DNA from: an uncultured Lachnospiraceae bacterium
GTDB lineage: Bacteria; Bacillota; Clostridia; Lachnospirales; Lachnospiraceae
DNA: 43,647 nucleotides
Assembly: GCA_946615865.1 (NCBI GenBank)
Contig: CAMOIJ010000018.1
Coordinates: 1-43,647, forward strand
Direction of reading: 5' to 3'
Of this stretch, positions 25,296-33,271 are shown one piece after another. Position 1 is the first letter of the stretch; each line of letters starts with the position of its first letter. Both the position numbers and the translations under genes were made by a program. A model generated the notes under the pieces. It was not told the origin of the DNA. It did not search any database and saw only the letters and a program-made list of their open reading frames with translations.

Positions 25296-26045
25296 ATGCA
25301 GTTCAGAAGAACCCTGCCGGGTGCGGGAAGCACGGACTTTTACCTGACAGATCCGGAAAACGGAGGGCTCAGCATAGAACAGCAGGAATATGCGGCGGAC
25401 CTTATAATGGCCTATCGGAGGAAGTATCCGGATCTGAAGATAAATGCGGTCTGGGACTTCGGAATGGAGGAGGCGGACCCGGTCCAAAGTGAAAAATACG
25501 GCGTATTTGCGGATAACAGAGACAACGCTGTTTACAATGCTAAAATGCTGACTGTTTCCATAAACCATGCAAAAGTCAGAAATATGTCCTGCGAGACAGA
25601 CCCGGAACAGATCAGTGAGATCGAAGCGTATTATGCCGGGCTTTCTGATCTTGCTAAGCGGTATGCCGCAAGGCAGAAGGAACTGCTTGCACAGGGAATT
25701 CCATGGCCGAAGATAGAGGGCATCATCAGAGAAGAGATGCAGATCGTGCCTTGCGCGGAGAATATGTTGTCCGCCGGCGATCTCTATTTTGCCGATGTGC
25801 AGGCGATCCGCATGCTGGAGAATACAGAGAGTCTTAAGCGGCTCCTGATCCATGAGATAGGGCACATGCTCTCGGAAGAAACCGGTGCGGTTGCTCACAA
25901 AAAGATCCGGAAACTGTTCGGAAAATGCAGGGACGGCTTTGAGAATATTTACGAGTTTTGCGCGGAGTGTTTCATGGCGTCTGAACTCACGGACAGGATA
26001 AAACTTGCAAATGAATACAGAGAGACGCTGATGAGCGTGATGTAA
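25296..26045 (+). CDS. Putative zinc metallopeptidase-like protein (HEIGH), family not recognised
   Basis: A 249-residue, apparently cytoplasmic protein with no signal peptide. Residues about 184-190 read LIHEIGHML, a HExxH zinc motif, and about 30 residues later comes ENIYEFCAECFMASEL, where a Glu can be the third ligand of a gluzincin. The ExxAExF-like pattern resembles lethal-factor-type zincins. The N-terminal two thirds are polar, helical in character and not recognised. It starts 7 nt after the AICAR formyltransferase stop without a clear Shine-Dalgarno, so translation may be coupled, and it ends at a terminator. Substrate and role are unknown. Confidence 0.7.
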   Translation: MQFRRTLPGAGSTDFYLTDPENGGLSIEQQEYAADLIMAYRRKYPDLKINAVWDFGMEEADPVQSEKYGVFADNRDNAVYNAKMLTVSINHAKVRNMSCETDPEQISEIEAYYAGLSDLAKRYAARQKELLAQGIPWPKIEGIIREEMQIVPCAENMLSAGDLYFADVQAIRMLENTESLKRLLIHEIGHMLSEETGAVAHKKIRKLFGKCRDGFENIYEFCAECFMASELTDRIKLANEYRETLMSVM

Positions 26046-26049
26046 AAAT

Positions 26050-26080
26050 AAAGGGCTGTGACGGAAATCACAGCCCTTTT
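26050..26080. terminator. Bidirectional terminator between the zincin and CBS genes
   Basis: AAAGGGCTGTGA (from 26050) pairs with TCACAGCCCTTT (26068-26079), with a T tail on the plus strand and an A-rich left flank giving a T tract on the minus strand. It serves both convergent units. Confidence 0.88.
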
Positions 26081-26088
26081 CATATTAT

Positions 26089-26502
26089 TCAGTCTTCTTT
26101 TATCATGTGGTTTCTGAGATACCGCATTACATCCCTTCTGGTTATGATCCCTATAAAGGCGCCGGTGTCGTCGATGACGGGAACGAAGTTCTGGATGGTC
26201 ACGGAATCCAGCAGATCCTCAATATCCGCGTCAGCCTTGACAGCGCCGTAATCTCTGCGCCTTGTGATAGACTTGAGGGGCCTGGTGCCTGCCTCTGCCA
26301 GAGTCTGGGAAGGATTGTTGTACAGTTCCCGCAGAATATCATCGTTCGCGAGAGTGCCTTCATACCTGCCCGTGATTTCGTTGATCACGGGGACAGTTGT
26401 GAAGCGGTACTTCAGCATCTTCTCCGCCGCCTCGCTTACAGTATCGGAACTGTGGACATATCCGACGTCAACTTTGGGTGTCAGAAAAAACAATATATTC
26501 AT
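26089..26502 (-). CDS. Tandem CBS-domain protein, possibly a nucleotide (c-di-AMP) sensor
   Basis: A 137-residue protein made almost only of two CBS domains: about 8-65 (VHSSDTVSEAAEKMLKY, FTTVPVINE) and about 75-132 (FVPVIDDTGAFIGIITRRD). Size and layout recall CbpB/DarB-type proteins that bind c-di-AMP and signal to the stringent response, but generic adenosine-nucleotide sensors look alike, so this is a suggestion only. AGAAAGG precedes the ATG on the minus strand. It lies 15 nt downstream of the DJ-1/PfpI gene, forming a two-gene minus-strand operon. Confidence 0.8.
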   Translation of the reverse strand: MNILFFLTPKVDVGYVHSSDTVSEAAEKMLKYRFTTVPVINEITGRYEGTLANDDILRELYNNPSQTLAEAGTRPLKSITRRRDYGAVKADADIEDLLDSVTIQNFVPVIDDTGAFIGIITRRDVMRYLRNHMIKED

Positions 26503-26517
26503 AAATCAGCCTTTCTG

Positions 26518-27093
26518 TTATTGATAGTAAAGTATATTCTTTCCGAGTTTGTCCGCGGCTTCACGGCCCTGGCAATACTCCACGATGGCCAGTGCAAACG
26601 GAATAGCGGTACCCATTGCACGGCTTGTGATGATATTCCCGGAAGTGACAGAATTTTCCTTTACAAGTTCGGCGCCATTGTCGAGAAGGATCTGCTCGAC
26701 GGTAGGGTTGCAGGCGGCTCTGATACCGCTGAGCAGTCCCAGATCCGCAAAGATCGAGGGAGCGGCGCAGATCGCGGCGATCAGTTTCCCTTCTCTGTGG
26801 AAGCGGACTACCTGCTTCATCAGCGGCGCGCAGGCTCTGAGATTAGGAGTTCCGGGAACGCCTCCGGGAAGGATGAGCATATCATATTCATCAAAGTTCA
26901 GATGATCGATCGTGGTATCGGCGACGACGGTCACATTGTGGGAAGTGACAACTACCGGAGTGCTGTTCACAGAAACCTTAGTGCAGGGAATACCTGCGCG
27001 GAAGAGAACATCGGCAACGGTCAGAGCTTCGATCGTCTCGCAGCCATTCGCGAGAAAGAGGGCGGCTTTGTGTTCAGATACATTATTAGACAT
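26518..27093 (-). CDS. DJ-1/PfpI family protein
   Basis: A 191-residue class I glutamine amidotransferase-like protein. The nucleophile elbow IAAICAAPS carries the conserved Cys, LPGGVPGTPNLR follows the DJ-1 oxyanion pattern, and E16 in GCETIE is the conserved acidic partner. Members act as deglycases, chaperones or stress-response hydrolases, and the activity cannot be chosen from sequence. AAGGAGA on the minus strand fixes the ATG at 27093, although the frame stays open upstream to 27180. Promoter -10 on the minus strand: TATAAT at 27184-27179. First gene of a pair with the CBS protein. Confidence 0.9.
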   Translation of the reverse strand: MSNNVSEHKAALFLANGCETIEALTVADVLFRAGIPCTKVSVNSTPVVVTSHNVTVVADTTIDHLNFDEYDMLILPGGVPGTPNLRACAPLMKQVVRFHREGKLIAAICAAPSIFADLGLLSGIRAACNPTVEQILLDNGAELVKENSVTSGNIITSRAMGTAIPFALAIVEYCQGREAADKLGKNILYYQ

Positions 27094-27178
27094 GATTGTT
27101 GTCTCCTTAAAACAGATAAATGATCGGATAATGAGAGCGGGATCCGGACAGTTCCGGTCGCGCTTTTTTGACATTCTC

Positions 27179-27184
27179 ATTATA
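27179..27184 (-). promoter_or_regulatory. -10 element of the DJ-1/CBS operon
   Basis: Perfect TATAAT on the minus strand, 86 nt before the ATG. No convincing -35. Confidence 0.45.
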
Positions 27185-27246
27185 AGGGATAAAAGAAAGA
27201 AATGTGTGAATTTGTGATGAAAGTTCTATAAAAACGGCGGCGCTTT

Positions 27247-27255
27247 TGGTACAAT
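27247..27255 (+). promoter_or_regulatory. Extended -10 promoter of the group B hydrogenase gene
   Basis: TGGTACAAT, an extended -10 with no clear -35, followed by a leader of about 105 nt. TTGTGAC at 27270-27276 resembles a single Rex half-site but has no mate. Confidence 0.5.
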
Positions 27256-27367
27256 ATGTTTAGTTAAAATTGTGACACTGTTTATCCGCATATGGGCAGA
27301 AACGGAAAACAGACCGCATTAGCTCGGTGTATATCTACAGTACAGAGAGTGTCGAAAGGAGAATAGA

Positions 27368-28870
27368 ATGGTAACCAATGATGCTACACTGGTGCGTCTT
27401 AAGCACAAGATCATGGAGGAAACTGCTAAACTGGCATGGGAAGGCAAACTCGACGAAGAGCATAAGGAGAAACTGATCTATCAGATCATCCCGGGTCCTA
27501 TGGCGACATACCGCTGCTGTGTATACAAAGAGAGAGAACTTGTTAAGCAGAGGATCAGACTTTCTCTTGCACAGTGTCCTGACGGAATTTCCCAGTCTGA
27601 GAATATTGTACAGGTCATCCGCCCTGCATGTGAGGAATGTCCTCTGTCCGCTTATACTGTAACGGATAACTGCCGTCTGTGCATGGGCAAAGCATGTATC
27701 AATTCCTGTAAGTTCGGCGCGATCACGATCGGTGAGCGCAGAACTCATATCGATCCCAATAAGTGCAAAGAGTGCGGCATGTGCGCGAAGGCCTGCCCTT
27801 ACGGCGCGATCGCTCATCTTGTACGTCCCTGCAAGAAGGCCTGCCCTGTCGGCGCGATCACATATGATGACAACGGCATCTGCGTCATCGATGAGAGCAA
27901 GTGCATCCAGTGCGGTCACTGCATCCACTCCTGTCCTTTCGGCGCGATCGGATCCAAGACCTATCTGGTGAGCATCATCAATGATATCCGCGCGGGCAAG
28001 GAAGTCATCGCCATGGTCGCTCCCGCTACAGAGGGACAGTTCGGCGGAGATATCACAATGAAGTCCATCAAGGAAGTTTTCCTCAAGATGGGATTTGCCG
28101 ATATGATCGAAGTCGGTCTGGGCGGCGACATGACAGCGGCTTATGAGTCTATGGAATGGTATGAGGCCAAGGAAGAGGGCAAGAAGATGACCACTTCCTG
28201 CTGCCCCGCTTTCATGAATATGATCAAGAAGCACTTCCCCAAGCAGTATGAGGAGAATGTTTCCGCTACGGTTTCTCCTATGTGCGCGATCTCCAGATAC
28301 CTCAAGGCTACGCGTCCCGGCTGTGTGACCGTATTCCTCGGCCCCTGCATCGCGAAGAAGTCTGAGGCGGCTGACAAGAGCATCCCGGGCAACGCCGATT
28401 ATGTTATCACTTACGGTGAGTTCCGTGCTCTCATGCGCTCCAAGGGAATCCAGGTTGAATCGGATGACAACTCCTATCAGGAATCCTCGATCTGGGGCAA
28501 ACGTTTCGCTACATCGGGCGGCGTAGCGAACGCGGTTCTCGAGTGCATGCACGAGAGAGGACAGGATACTTCTCATATCACCTATGTACAGGTCGCGGGC
28601 GGCACAGAGTGCAAGACAACTCTGACAATGCTCAAGGCCGGACGCCTGAAGGAAGACTTCGTAGAAGGCATGATCTGCGAGGGCGGCTGCGTAGGCGGAC
28701 CTTCCAAGCATAAGACAGAGATGGAGATCAAGAGAGCCAGAGAAGGCCTTCTCAAGCAGGCGGACGGCCGCAAGGTCCTCGAGAACCTCAAGTCTTATCC
28801 TATGGACAAGTTCTCCATGTACCGCGACGGCCACATGGACGAAACCTGCAAGGTCGAGATCAACGGCTGA
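27368..28870 (+). CDS. [FeFe] hydrogenase, group B (monomeric)
   Basis: A 500-residue iron-sulfur enzyme of the group B [FeFe] hydrogenases. The N-terminal region holds many Cys in ferredoxin-like sets: C102-C105-C110-C114, C133-C136-C139-C143, C155 and C159, and C179-C182-C185-C189. The H-cluster region has L1 TSCCPAF (276-282) in place of TSCCPGW, L2 GPCIAKK (C327) and L3 ICEGGCVGGP (C437, C441). These replacements are hallmarks of group B, where the physiological direction is less well known than for group A. AAGGAG (27356-27361) supports the start. Single gene ending at a large terminator; not linked to the trimeric hydrogenase 17 kb upstream. Confidence 0.92.
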   Translation: MVTNDATLVRLKHKIMEETAKLAWEGKLDEEHKEKLIYQIIPGPMATYRCCVYKERELVKQRIRLSLAQCPDGISQSENIVQVIRPACEECPLSAYTVTDNCRLCMGKACINSCKFGAITIGERRTHIDPNKCKECGMCAKACPYGAIAHLVRPCKKACPVGAITYDDNGICVIDESKCIQCGHCIHSCPFGAIGSKTYLVSIINDIRAGKEVIAMVAPATEGQFGGDITMKSIKEVFLKMGFADMIEVGLGGDMTAAYESMEWYEAKEEGKKMTTSCCPAFMNMIKKHFPKQYEENVSATVSPMCAISRYLKATRPGCVTVFLGPCIAKKSEAADKSIPGNADYVITYGEFRALMRSKGIQVESDDNSYQESSIWGKRFATSGGVANAVLECMHERGQDTSHITYVQVAGGTECKTTLTMLKAGRLKEDFVEGMICEGGCVGGPSKHKTEMEIKRAREGLLKQADGRKVLENLKSYPMDKFSMYRDGHMDETCKVEING

Positions 28871-28934
28871 GCATGGTTATGAGCGGAGAGGCTTTTAGGG
28901 AGCCTGCCGCGACAGATGAATGATTTTGAAAAAG

Positions 28935-28989
28935 AGGCTGTGAAGAAAAGAGTTTGACATTAAACTCATTCTTCACAGCCTTTCTTTTT
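28935..28989 (+). terminator. Rho-independent terminator after the group B hydrogenase
   Basis: Long two-part stem: AGGCTGTGAAGAA with TTCTTCACAGCCT outside, GAGTTT with AAACTC inside, followed by TTCTTTTT. Confidence 0.9.
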
Positions 28990-29000
28990 CGTAATCTGAA

Positions 29001-29009
29001 TGCTATAAT
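29001..29009 (+). promoter_or_regulatory. Extended -10 promoter of the ispF-to-sigH block
   Basis: TGCTATAAT, perfect extended -10 with a poor -35, 43 nt before the chosen ispF start. Confidence 0.6.
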
Positions 29010-29051
29010 AATATGCCGTAACAGATGTTTTAAATGAGAATGAGGATTATT

Positions 29052-29591
29052 ATGCGGATCGGAACAGGATATGATGTGCACAAACTTGTGGAGGGACGCA
29101 AGCTGATCATGGGCGGCGTCAGGATACCTTATGAGAAGGGACTGCTCGGTCACTCGGACGCGGATGTTCTCGCGCATGCGATCATGGACGCCCTGCTCGG
29201 CGCAGCGGCACTTGGGGATATAGGCAAGCATTTCCCTGACACAGATGAGAGATATAAAGGCGCGGATTCCATGGAACTGATGCGGGAGGTCAGGAGGATC
29301 CTTGAGGAGAATTGTTTCCTGATCGGCAATGTAGATGCGACTATCATCGCGCAGGCACCCAAGATGCGGCCTCATATCGATAAGATGCGGCAAAACATCG
29401 CGGACGCGCTGCAGATCGATCTCTCACAGGTAAGCGTCAAAGCGACAACGGAAGAATGGCTCGGATTTACGGGACGCGGAGAGGGAATCTCTGTGCAGGC
29501 GGTCGCGCTGATCACATCTCCTATGGATCTGGATGCAGTACCTTTATACAGTTCGGAAGGCGGATGCGCGGGTTGTCCGGCCAGACAGTGA
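29052..29591 (+). CDS. ispF: 2-C-methyl-D-erythritol 2,4-cyclodiphosphate synthase IspF
   Basis: Forms the cyclic diphosphate intermediate of the MEP isoprenoid pathway as a homotrimer. The 179 residues start [10 protein letters not shown], with metal ligands D8, H10 and H42 in the same positions as E. coli IspF. GHSDADV, the [10 protein letters not shown] loop and [16 protein letters not shown] complete the active site. GAGG at 29042-29045 favours the ATG at 29052 over in-frame ATGs at 29034 and 29040. The chain has a C-terminal tail of about twenty residues beyond the family end, containing CAGC, of unknown use. ispD is not adjacent. Confidence 0.95.
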   Translation: MRIGTGYDVHKLVEGRKLIMGGVRIPYEKGLLGHSDADVLAHAIMDALLGAAALGDIGKHFPDTDERYKGADSMELMREVRRILEENCFLIGNVDATIIAQAPKMRPHIDKMRQNIADALQIDLSQVSVKATTEEWLGFTGRGEGISVQAVALITSPMDLDAVPLYSSEGGCAGCPARQ

Positions 29592-29660
29592 ACGAACTTT
29601 CGGCGATGAACAGGATTAAGGCAATAATGCTGCCTATAATAAATAAAGCGAGGAATAAGA

Positions 29661-31076
29661 ATGAAGATCTTTAACACAATGTCCAGGAGCAAAGAGGAAT
29701 TTGTGCCGATCAAACCCGGCAAGGTCAGCATGTACGTATGCGGCCCCACTGTCTATAACCTGATCCATATCGGCAACGCCCGCCCCATGATCGTGTTTGA
29801 CACGGTGAGACGCTATTTTGAATACAAGGGATATAAAGTCAACTATGTATCCAACTTTACGGATGTAGACGACAAGATCATTAAGAAAGCGCTGGAAGAA
29901 GGCGTCGATTCTTCAGTTATCTCCGAGAGATACATTGCGGAGTGCAAGAAGGATATGGCCAGTCTCAATGTCAAGCCGGCTACGATGCATCCCAGGGCGA
30001 CGCTCGAGATCGACGGCATGATCGATATGATCAAAACGCTGATCGACAAAGGCTACGCTTATGTGGCGGAAGACGGAACGGTCTACTACAGCACAAGGAA
30101 ATTTGAGGGATACGGCAAGCTGTCCCACAAGGACCTGGACAATATGCGAAGCGGCAACCGCGACCTGAAGGTCACCGGCGCGGACCAGAAGCAGGATCCG
30201 CTGGATTTCGTGCTCTGGAAACCGAAGAAAGACGGAGAGCCTTACTGGGATTGCCCCTGGTGCAAGGGAAGACCCGGCTGGCATATCGAGTGCTCCGTCA
30301 TGAGCAAACGCTATCTCGGTCCTGAGATCGACATCCATGCCGGCGGCGAGGACCTTATATTCCCTCACCACGAGAATGAGATCGCGCAGTCTGAGGCGGC
30401 AAACGGAGTTCCTTTTGCAAAATACTGGATGCACAACGCATTCCTGAACATTGACGGCGTCAAGATGGCCAAGTCCAAGGGCAATTTCTTCACGGTACGC
30501 GACATTATCGCGCAGTATGACCCGCAGGTACTTCGCTACTTCATGCTTTCCTCCCATTACAGAAGCCCTCTGAACTTCAGCAGAGAGCTGATGGAGTCCG
30601 CTAAGGCTTCTTACGAGAGGATCCTCAACTGCGGCGAAAACCTGAAATTCCTCCTGGGCAAGGCAGAAGGCTCCCTGACAGAGGAAGAGGCAGCTCAGCT
30701 TGCGGAAGCGGAGAACTACCGCACACAGTTTGAGACTGCAATGGACGACGATTTTAATACGGCTGACGCGATCTCTGCGGTATTTGAACTTGTCAAATGG
30801 ATCAACAGCCGTGTAAGCGGCGCTTCCTCCAAAGAGTTTATAGAAAAACTGGACGGAGAGCTCCATGATCTGACCGATGTCTGCGGACTGATCATTGAGA
30901 GAGATAACGAGCTTGAAGATGATCTCGCGGCATATGTCGAGGAGAGGATCGCCGAGAGAAAGGCGGCCAAGAAAGCGAGAGACTTCGCGAAAGCTGACGC
31001 GATCCGCGACGAACTCAAGGCGAAAGGTATCATATTGGAAGATACCAGAGAAGGAGTTAAATGGAAGAAAGCCTGA
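29661..31076 (+). CDS. cysS: Cysteinyl-tRNA synthetase
   Basis: Class I aminoacyl-tRNA synthetase that charges tRNA-Cys. The 471 residues are full length, with zinc ligand C27 in YVCGPTVY, the HIGN signature (36-39), the zinc-site GWHIECSVMS with the GGEDLIFPHHENE segment, and the KMAKS form of the KMSKS loop (268-272) before KGNF. A DALR-like helical domain ends the chain. It follows ispF by 69 nt and overlaps mrnC by 16 nt, the conserved Bacillota order cysS-mrnC-rlmB. Confidence 0.97.
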   Translation: MKIFNTMSRSKEEFVPIKPGKVSMYVCGPTVYNLIHIGNARPMIVFDTVRRYFEYKGYKVNYVSNFTDVDDKIIKKALEEGVDSSVISERYIAECKKDMASLNVKPATMHPRATLEIDGMIDMIKTLIDKGYAYVAEDGTVYYSTRKFEGYGKLSHKDLDNMRSGNRDLKVTGADQKQDPLDFVLWKPKKDGEPYWDCPWCKGRPGWHIECSVMSKRYLGPEIDIHAGGEDLIFPHHENEIAQSEAANGVPFAKYWMHNAFLNIDGVKMAKSKGNFFTVRDIIAQYDPQVLRYFMLSSHYRSPLNFSRELMESAKASYERILNCGENLKFLLGKAEGSLTEEEAAQLAEAENYRTQFETAMDDDFNTADAISAVFELVKWINSRVSGASSKEFIEKLDGELHDLTDVCGLIIERDNELEDDLAAYVEERIAERKAAKKARDFAKADAIRDELKAKGIILEDTREGVKWKKA

Positions 31077-31552
31077 GAACTCTGATCCTCAAGGAGTTTC
31101 CTCACGAAGAGATCGATATACGCACCTATTCCCCCGGAACACTGGCTTTTCTGGGGGATGCGGTATATTCCCTTGTGATCAGGACTATTCTGGTGTCCAA
31201 GGGAAACCGTCAGGCGGAGAAACTTCATAACGAGACTACCTATTATGTCCGCGCCGAGCAGCAGGCGGCCATTGGAATGGCTGTTTACGATCTTATGACG
31301 GAAGAGGAGAAGAAAGTATACAGACGAGGAAGAAATTCCAACCCGTATCATCACGCAAAGAGTTCCTCATTGGAGGAATATCTTCAAGCAACCGCACTGG
31401 AGGCCCTGTGCGGTTACTTGTATTTACAGGACAGGACTGACCGGCTGCTGGAACTGCTGCGGGAAGGCATCAGAAGAGCGGATCGCAAGGGCAGACTTGG
31501 CCCGAGAAAGATCTACGAAGAAGAGACAGGAGAATACGAAGAGAATGAATGA
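31061..31552 (+). CDS. mrnC: Mini-ribonuclease III MrnC
   Basis: Dimeric RNase III-like endonuclease without a dsRNA-binding domain, which trims 23S rRNA ends. In 163 residues the RNase III signature is seen as LAFLGDAVYSLVIR near residue 30, and the second acidic helix as LEEYLQATALEALCGYLYL. The ATG lies inside the end of cysS and the last 8 nt overlap rlmB, so translation is coupled on both sides. Confidence 0.95.
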   Translation: MEESLRTLILKEFPHEEIDIRTYSPGTLAFLGDAVYSLVIRTILVSKGNRQAEKLHNETTYYVRAEQQAAIGMAVYDLMTEEEKKVYRRGRNSNPYHHAKSSSLEEYLQATALEALCGYLYLQDRTDRLLELLREGIRRADRKGRLGPRKIYEEETGEYEENE

Positions 31553-32279
31553 GAATCGGATCGAGGGCAGAAACGCCGTGATCGAAGCCTTCCGCTCGGG
31601 GAGAACGATCGACAGGCTGTATATGCTTGACGGAAGTAAAGAAGGCGCCATGCAGACTGTGCGCAAAGAGGCCGCTAAGCATGGAACGCCTGTGAAATAT
31701 GTCACCAAGCAGCGTCTTGACCAGATGTCGGAAACGGGAAGGCATCAGGGAGTGATCGCCGAGATCGCCGCCTACTCCTACGGAGAGATGGAAGATCTGT
31801 TCGAGAAGGCAAAAGAGAGAGGAGAGGACCCCTTCTTTGTACTGCTCGACGGAATTGAGGATCCCCATAACCTGGGCGCGATCATCAGGACTGCGAATCT
31901 GGCCGGCGCCCACGGAGTGATCATACCCAAGGACAGGGCCGTAGGACTCACCGCGACAGTAGCCAAGGCGTCGGCAGGCGCGATCAATTACACTCCGGTG
32001 GTCAAGGTGACCAATCTGGTGCGCACTATGGAGAAGCTCGCGGACAGAGGATTATGGTTCGTCTGCGCGGATATGGACGGCGAAACGATGACGAAGCTTA
32101 ATCTCAGGGGCCCTATCGGACTTGTGATCGGCGCGGAAGGCAGCGGCGTGAGCAGACTGGTGAAGGAAAAATGCGATATGATCGCTTCCATCCCTATGAA
32201 GGGAGAGATCGATTCTCTCAACGCGTCGGTAGCTATGGGCGTTCTCGCATATGAGATCGTCCGCCAGAGAGGCCTGTAG
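31545..32279 (+). CDS. rlmB: 23S rRNA (guanosine-2'-O-)-methyltransferase RlmB / TrmH family
   Basis: SPOUT-fold SAM-dependent 2'-O-methyltransferase, predicted to modify 23S rRNA G2251. In 244 residues, an N-terminal substrate-binding domain (IEGRNAVIEAF) is followed by the trefoil-knot domain with DGIEDPHNLGAIIRTA, LVIGAEGSGVSRLV and IPMKGEIDSLNASVAMGV. The ATG at 31545 is chosen because AGGAGA (31528-31533) lies ahead and the homologous region starts here; the frame is open to 31497. yacP, usual between rlmB and sigH in Bacillus, is missing. Confidence 0.93.
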   Translation: MNENRIEGRNAVIEAFRSGRTIDRLYMLDGSKEGAMQTVRKEAAKHGTPVKYVTKQRLDQMSETGRHQGVIAEIAAYSYGEMEDLFEKAKERGEDPFFVLLDGIEDPHNLGAIIRTANLAGAHGVIIPKDRAVGLTATVAKASAGAINYTPVVKVTNLVRTMEKLADRGLWFVCADMDGETMTKLNLRGPIGLVIGAEGSGVSRLVKEKCDMIASIPMKGEIDSLNASVAMGVLAYEIVRQRGL

Positions 32280-32322
32280 CCCCCGCACAGGTATATTTTG
32301 CCCTTTTGGAGCGGCAGGAGAT

Positions 32323-32940
32323 ATGAGAAGAGAAAAATACGGGAATATGACAGACGAGGATCTGATCGCTCTGTTTCGGGACGGCGATCAGGAGGCAATG
32401 GAACATCTCCTGGACAAGTATAAGGAGATGGTTCTCAAAAAAGCGCGGTCCATGTATATACTTGGCGGGGATTCAGACGACCTGATCCAGGAGGGAATGC
32501 TGGGGCTGTTCAAGGCAGTGCGCGATTATGACAGCGGCAGAGACGCAAGTTTCAGCACGTTCGCCCAGCTCTGCGTTATAAGACAGCTCTACACAGCGGT
32601 CAAAGCTTCCGCGAGAAAAAAACATCTGCCGCTGAACACGGCGATCTCTCTGAGCCGCCCCTTGAGAGAAAGCGGCGAGGGAGAGGACGAGGAACTGATG
32701 GACTGCCTGGAAGCCGACGCCCGCTCCAACCCCGAGGAGTATATCATAGGGCAGGAGGAAATGGAGAGGCTCGAAGAAAAGATAGAGAAGGAACTGAGCC
32801 CTTTTGAAAAACAGGTCCTGGAACTGTATCTGACAGGAATGGGATATGTGGAGATCGCCCATGTGCTGAACAGGGACGAGAAATCTACAGATAACGCGCT
32901 TCAGAGAATCAGGACCAAACTCAAAAAGAGGAGGTTATAA
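32323..32940 (+). CDS. sigH: RNA polymerase sigma factor SigH (sporulation/stationary phase)
   Basis: Sigma-70 family factor of the SigH/Spo0H type that in spore formers directs early stationary-phase genes. The 205 residues contain region 2 (DDLIQEGMLGLFKAVRDYD, then FSTFAQLCVIRQLYTAVKAS for -10 recognition) and region 4 (LSPFEKQVLELYLTGMGYVEIA, then a helix-turn-helix with DEKSTDNALQRIRTKLKKR). GGAG lies only two bases before the ATG, an unusually short gap; the frame is open to 32251 within rlmB but that part does not look like SigH. Position after rlmB is conserved. Confidence 0.93.
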   Translation: MRREKYGNMTDEDLIALFRDGDQEAMEHLLDKYKEMVLKKARSMYILGGDSDDLIQEGMLGLFKAVRDYDSGRDASFSTFAQLCVIRQLYTAVKASARKKHLPLNTAISLSRPLRESGEGEDEELMDCLEADARSNPEEYIIGQEEMERLEEKIEKELSPFEKQVLELYLTGMGYVEIAHVLNRDEKSTDNALQRIRTKLKKRRL

Positions 32941-32944
32941 AGAG

Positions 32945-33184
32945 ATGGCAATGAATCCCATGCAGCTTATGCAGCTGGCTGAACGACTGAGGATCTTCAG
33001 GTCTCAGCACCCCAAGGTGCTTGAGTTCATACATGATGTGGTCAGAAATGACCTGCAGCCCGGCGTCGTCATGGAACTTCGCGTGACGGATAACGACGGA
33101 AGGACATCCGTCACCAACATCAGGCTGACTGAGGAAGATGTCGAGACGATCGGGATTTTAAGAGAACTCAGAGGAGATAACTGA
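32945..33184 (+). CDS. Small conserved-looking hypothetical protein
   Basis: A 79-residue protein starting MAMNPMQLMQLAERLRIF, with a helical N-terminal third and a C-terminal half of alternating beta character (VVMELRVTDNDGR, TNIRLTEEDVETIGIL). AGGAGG at 32929-32934, at the end of sigH, gives a good start, so it is probably translated from the sigH transcript. Similar small proteins occur in Clostridia, to my recollection, without known function. No membrane segment or metal site. Confidence 0.75.
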   Translation: MAMNPMQLMQLAERLRIFRSQHPKVLEFIHDVVRNDLQPGVVMELRVTDNDGRTSVTNIRLTEEDVETIGILRELRGDN

Positions 33185-33218
33185 CACCCGGACCCCGGCA
33201 TTTGATAAAACACCAGAA

Positions 33219-33262
33219 AAAAGGACGTGTGAAAAAACGAAAGTTTTTTCACACGTCCTTTT
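33219..33262. terminator. Bidirectional terminator between convergent units
   Basis: A perfect 20-bp stem (33219-33238 with 33243-33262) closed by a GAAA tetraloop, with A tract and T tract on either side. It ends the ispF-sigH block on the plus strand and the wall-protein gene on the minus strand. Confidence 0.93.
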
Positions 33263-33271
33263 CTTTTGTCC

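Noticed and set aside
26107..27123. 338-codon plus-strand frame covering the CBS and DJ-1 genes
   Set aside because: Both minus-strand proteins have clear family motifs and binding sites; this frame has none.
27262..27285. Possible Rex site upstream of the group B hydrogenase
   Set aside because: Only a single half-site (TTGTGAC) is present; no inverted mate at the right spacing.
27335..28834. 499-codon frame antisense to the group B hydrogenase
   Set aside because: Shadow of a gene whose cofactor motifs are unmistakable.
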